Source of the DNA: an uncultured Allobaculum sp. | Lineage (GTDB): Bacteria > Bacillota_I > Bacilli_A > Erysipelotrichales > Erysipelotrichaceae | Assembly: GCA_910577085.1 (NCBI GenBank) | Contig: CAJTLE010000143.1 | Location: 1 to 6,465 of the forward strand | Length of the DNA stretch: 6,465 bases | Direction of reading: 5' to 3' | Shown: piece by piece, positions 6,367 through 6,465 of the stretch | Layout: each line of letters starts with the position of its first letter | How positions within the stretch are numbered: the stretch's first letter is position 1 | Notes under the pieces: generated by a model | Databases searched by the model: none | Seen by the model: only the letters and a program-made list of their open reading frames with translations | Told to the model about the DNA's origin: nothing | Program-made: the position numbers and the translations under genes

Positions 6367-6415
6367 AGGCTTCTAGCCGTCAGTTCTCTGATGGCGAGAA
6401 GTCTTTTTCGTTTTT
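6367..6415 (+). terminator. Strong hairpin with T-runs, plus-strand terminator
   Basis: Positions 6367-6383 pair with 6388-6404 around the loop TTCT: 17 positions with one mismatch and two G-U pairs on the plus strand. The hairpin is followed by TTTTT (6404-6408) and another TTTTT (6411-6415). This is the form of a plus-strand rho-independent terminator, yet no plus-strand gene ends here. It may end a short RNA, attenuate a gene beyond the window, or shield a mobile element from outside transcription. On the minus strand no T-run follows. Confidence 0.6.
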
Positions 6416-6425
6416 GTAGGCCATT

Positions 6426-6464
6426 TTAGACGTTTTCGAAAAATGAACCAGTTTCATACACTTC
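6426..6464 (-). CDS. Possible C-terminal end of a gene entering from the right edge
   Basis: On the minus strand one frame reads EVYETGSFFENV and then TAA (6428-6426). Only 12 residues are visible. The hairpin at 6367-6404 follows within 25 bases, which would suit the end of a gene, although its T-runs point the other way. It could equally be a chance open frame. Confidence 0.2.
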   Translation of the reverse strand, partial: EVYETGSFFENV

Positions 6465-6465
6465 T

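Larger units (their letters stand above)
5723..6425. other. Long non-coding stretch upstream of the cluster
   Basis: About 700 bases hold no reading frame that looks like a real gene. On the minus strand this is the leader or promoter region of the SGNH-MBOAT cluster. Visible items are a candidate promoter (6137-6108), a 12-base repeat CAGGATCAGTCC at 5775-5786 and 6070-6081, the first copy forming a small hairpin (CAGGA, 4-base loop, TCCTG), an inverted repeat AACGATT (6240-6246) with AATCGTT (6284-6290), and a strong terminator-like hairpin near the right end. I recognise no known riboswitch or RNA gene. Confidence 0.5.

Overview
The window looks like a chromosomal piece of a Gram-positive, Bacillota-type bacterium. 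The evidence is moderately low GC, AGGAGG-type ribosome binding sites, rho-independent terminators, and protein families that I associate from memory with gut Firmicutes (DHHW protein, DUF4358 protein, AlgI-like MBOAT). Erysipelotrichia or a related class is a guess from sequence style; the window holds no marker gene that would prove it.

Layout, left to right. At the left edge (1-65) the minus strand carries what looks like the first codons of a helix-turn-helix protein running off the window. It diverges from a plus-strand gene (129-710) for an unrecognised protein of about six membrane segments. Next is a small plus-strand gene (863-1120) with a strong ribosome binding site. Its 85-residue product resembles the N-terminal DNA-binding part of ISAzo13-type transposases but has no catalytic domain. 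A long compound hairpin (1140-1189) separates it from the convergent minus-strand cluster and can terminate both strands.

The centre of the window is a minus-strand cluster read from right to left: a membrane-anchored SGNH/GDSL hydrolase (5722-4745), a DUF4358 lipoprotein (4612-4118), an AlgI-like MBOAT acyltransferase (4115-2640) and a DHHW protein of the AlgJ/AlgX type (2627-1230). The last three are tightly packed (gaps of 2 and 12 bases) and surely co-transcribed. The SGNH gene lies 132 bases upstream and may share the transcript. By analogy with alginate and other polysaccharide O-acetylation machines, the MBOAT would pass an acyl group across the membrane, and the DHHW protein, perhaps with the SGNH enzyme, would place it on or remove it from an extracellular glycan. 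No glycan synthesis genes are in view, so the substrate is unknown.

The last 743 bases (5723-6465) carry no convincing complete gene. They hold a possible promoter and long leader for the cluster, a strong hairpin with T-runs (6367-6415) oriented as a plus-strand terminator, and possibly the last codons of a minus-strand gene at the right edge. Nothing here is a clearly novel system. The most interesting items are the O-acylation cassette with two SGNH-like enzymes around one MBOAT, the stand-alone transposase-type DNA-binding protein, and the long leader and edge hairpin.
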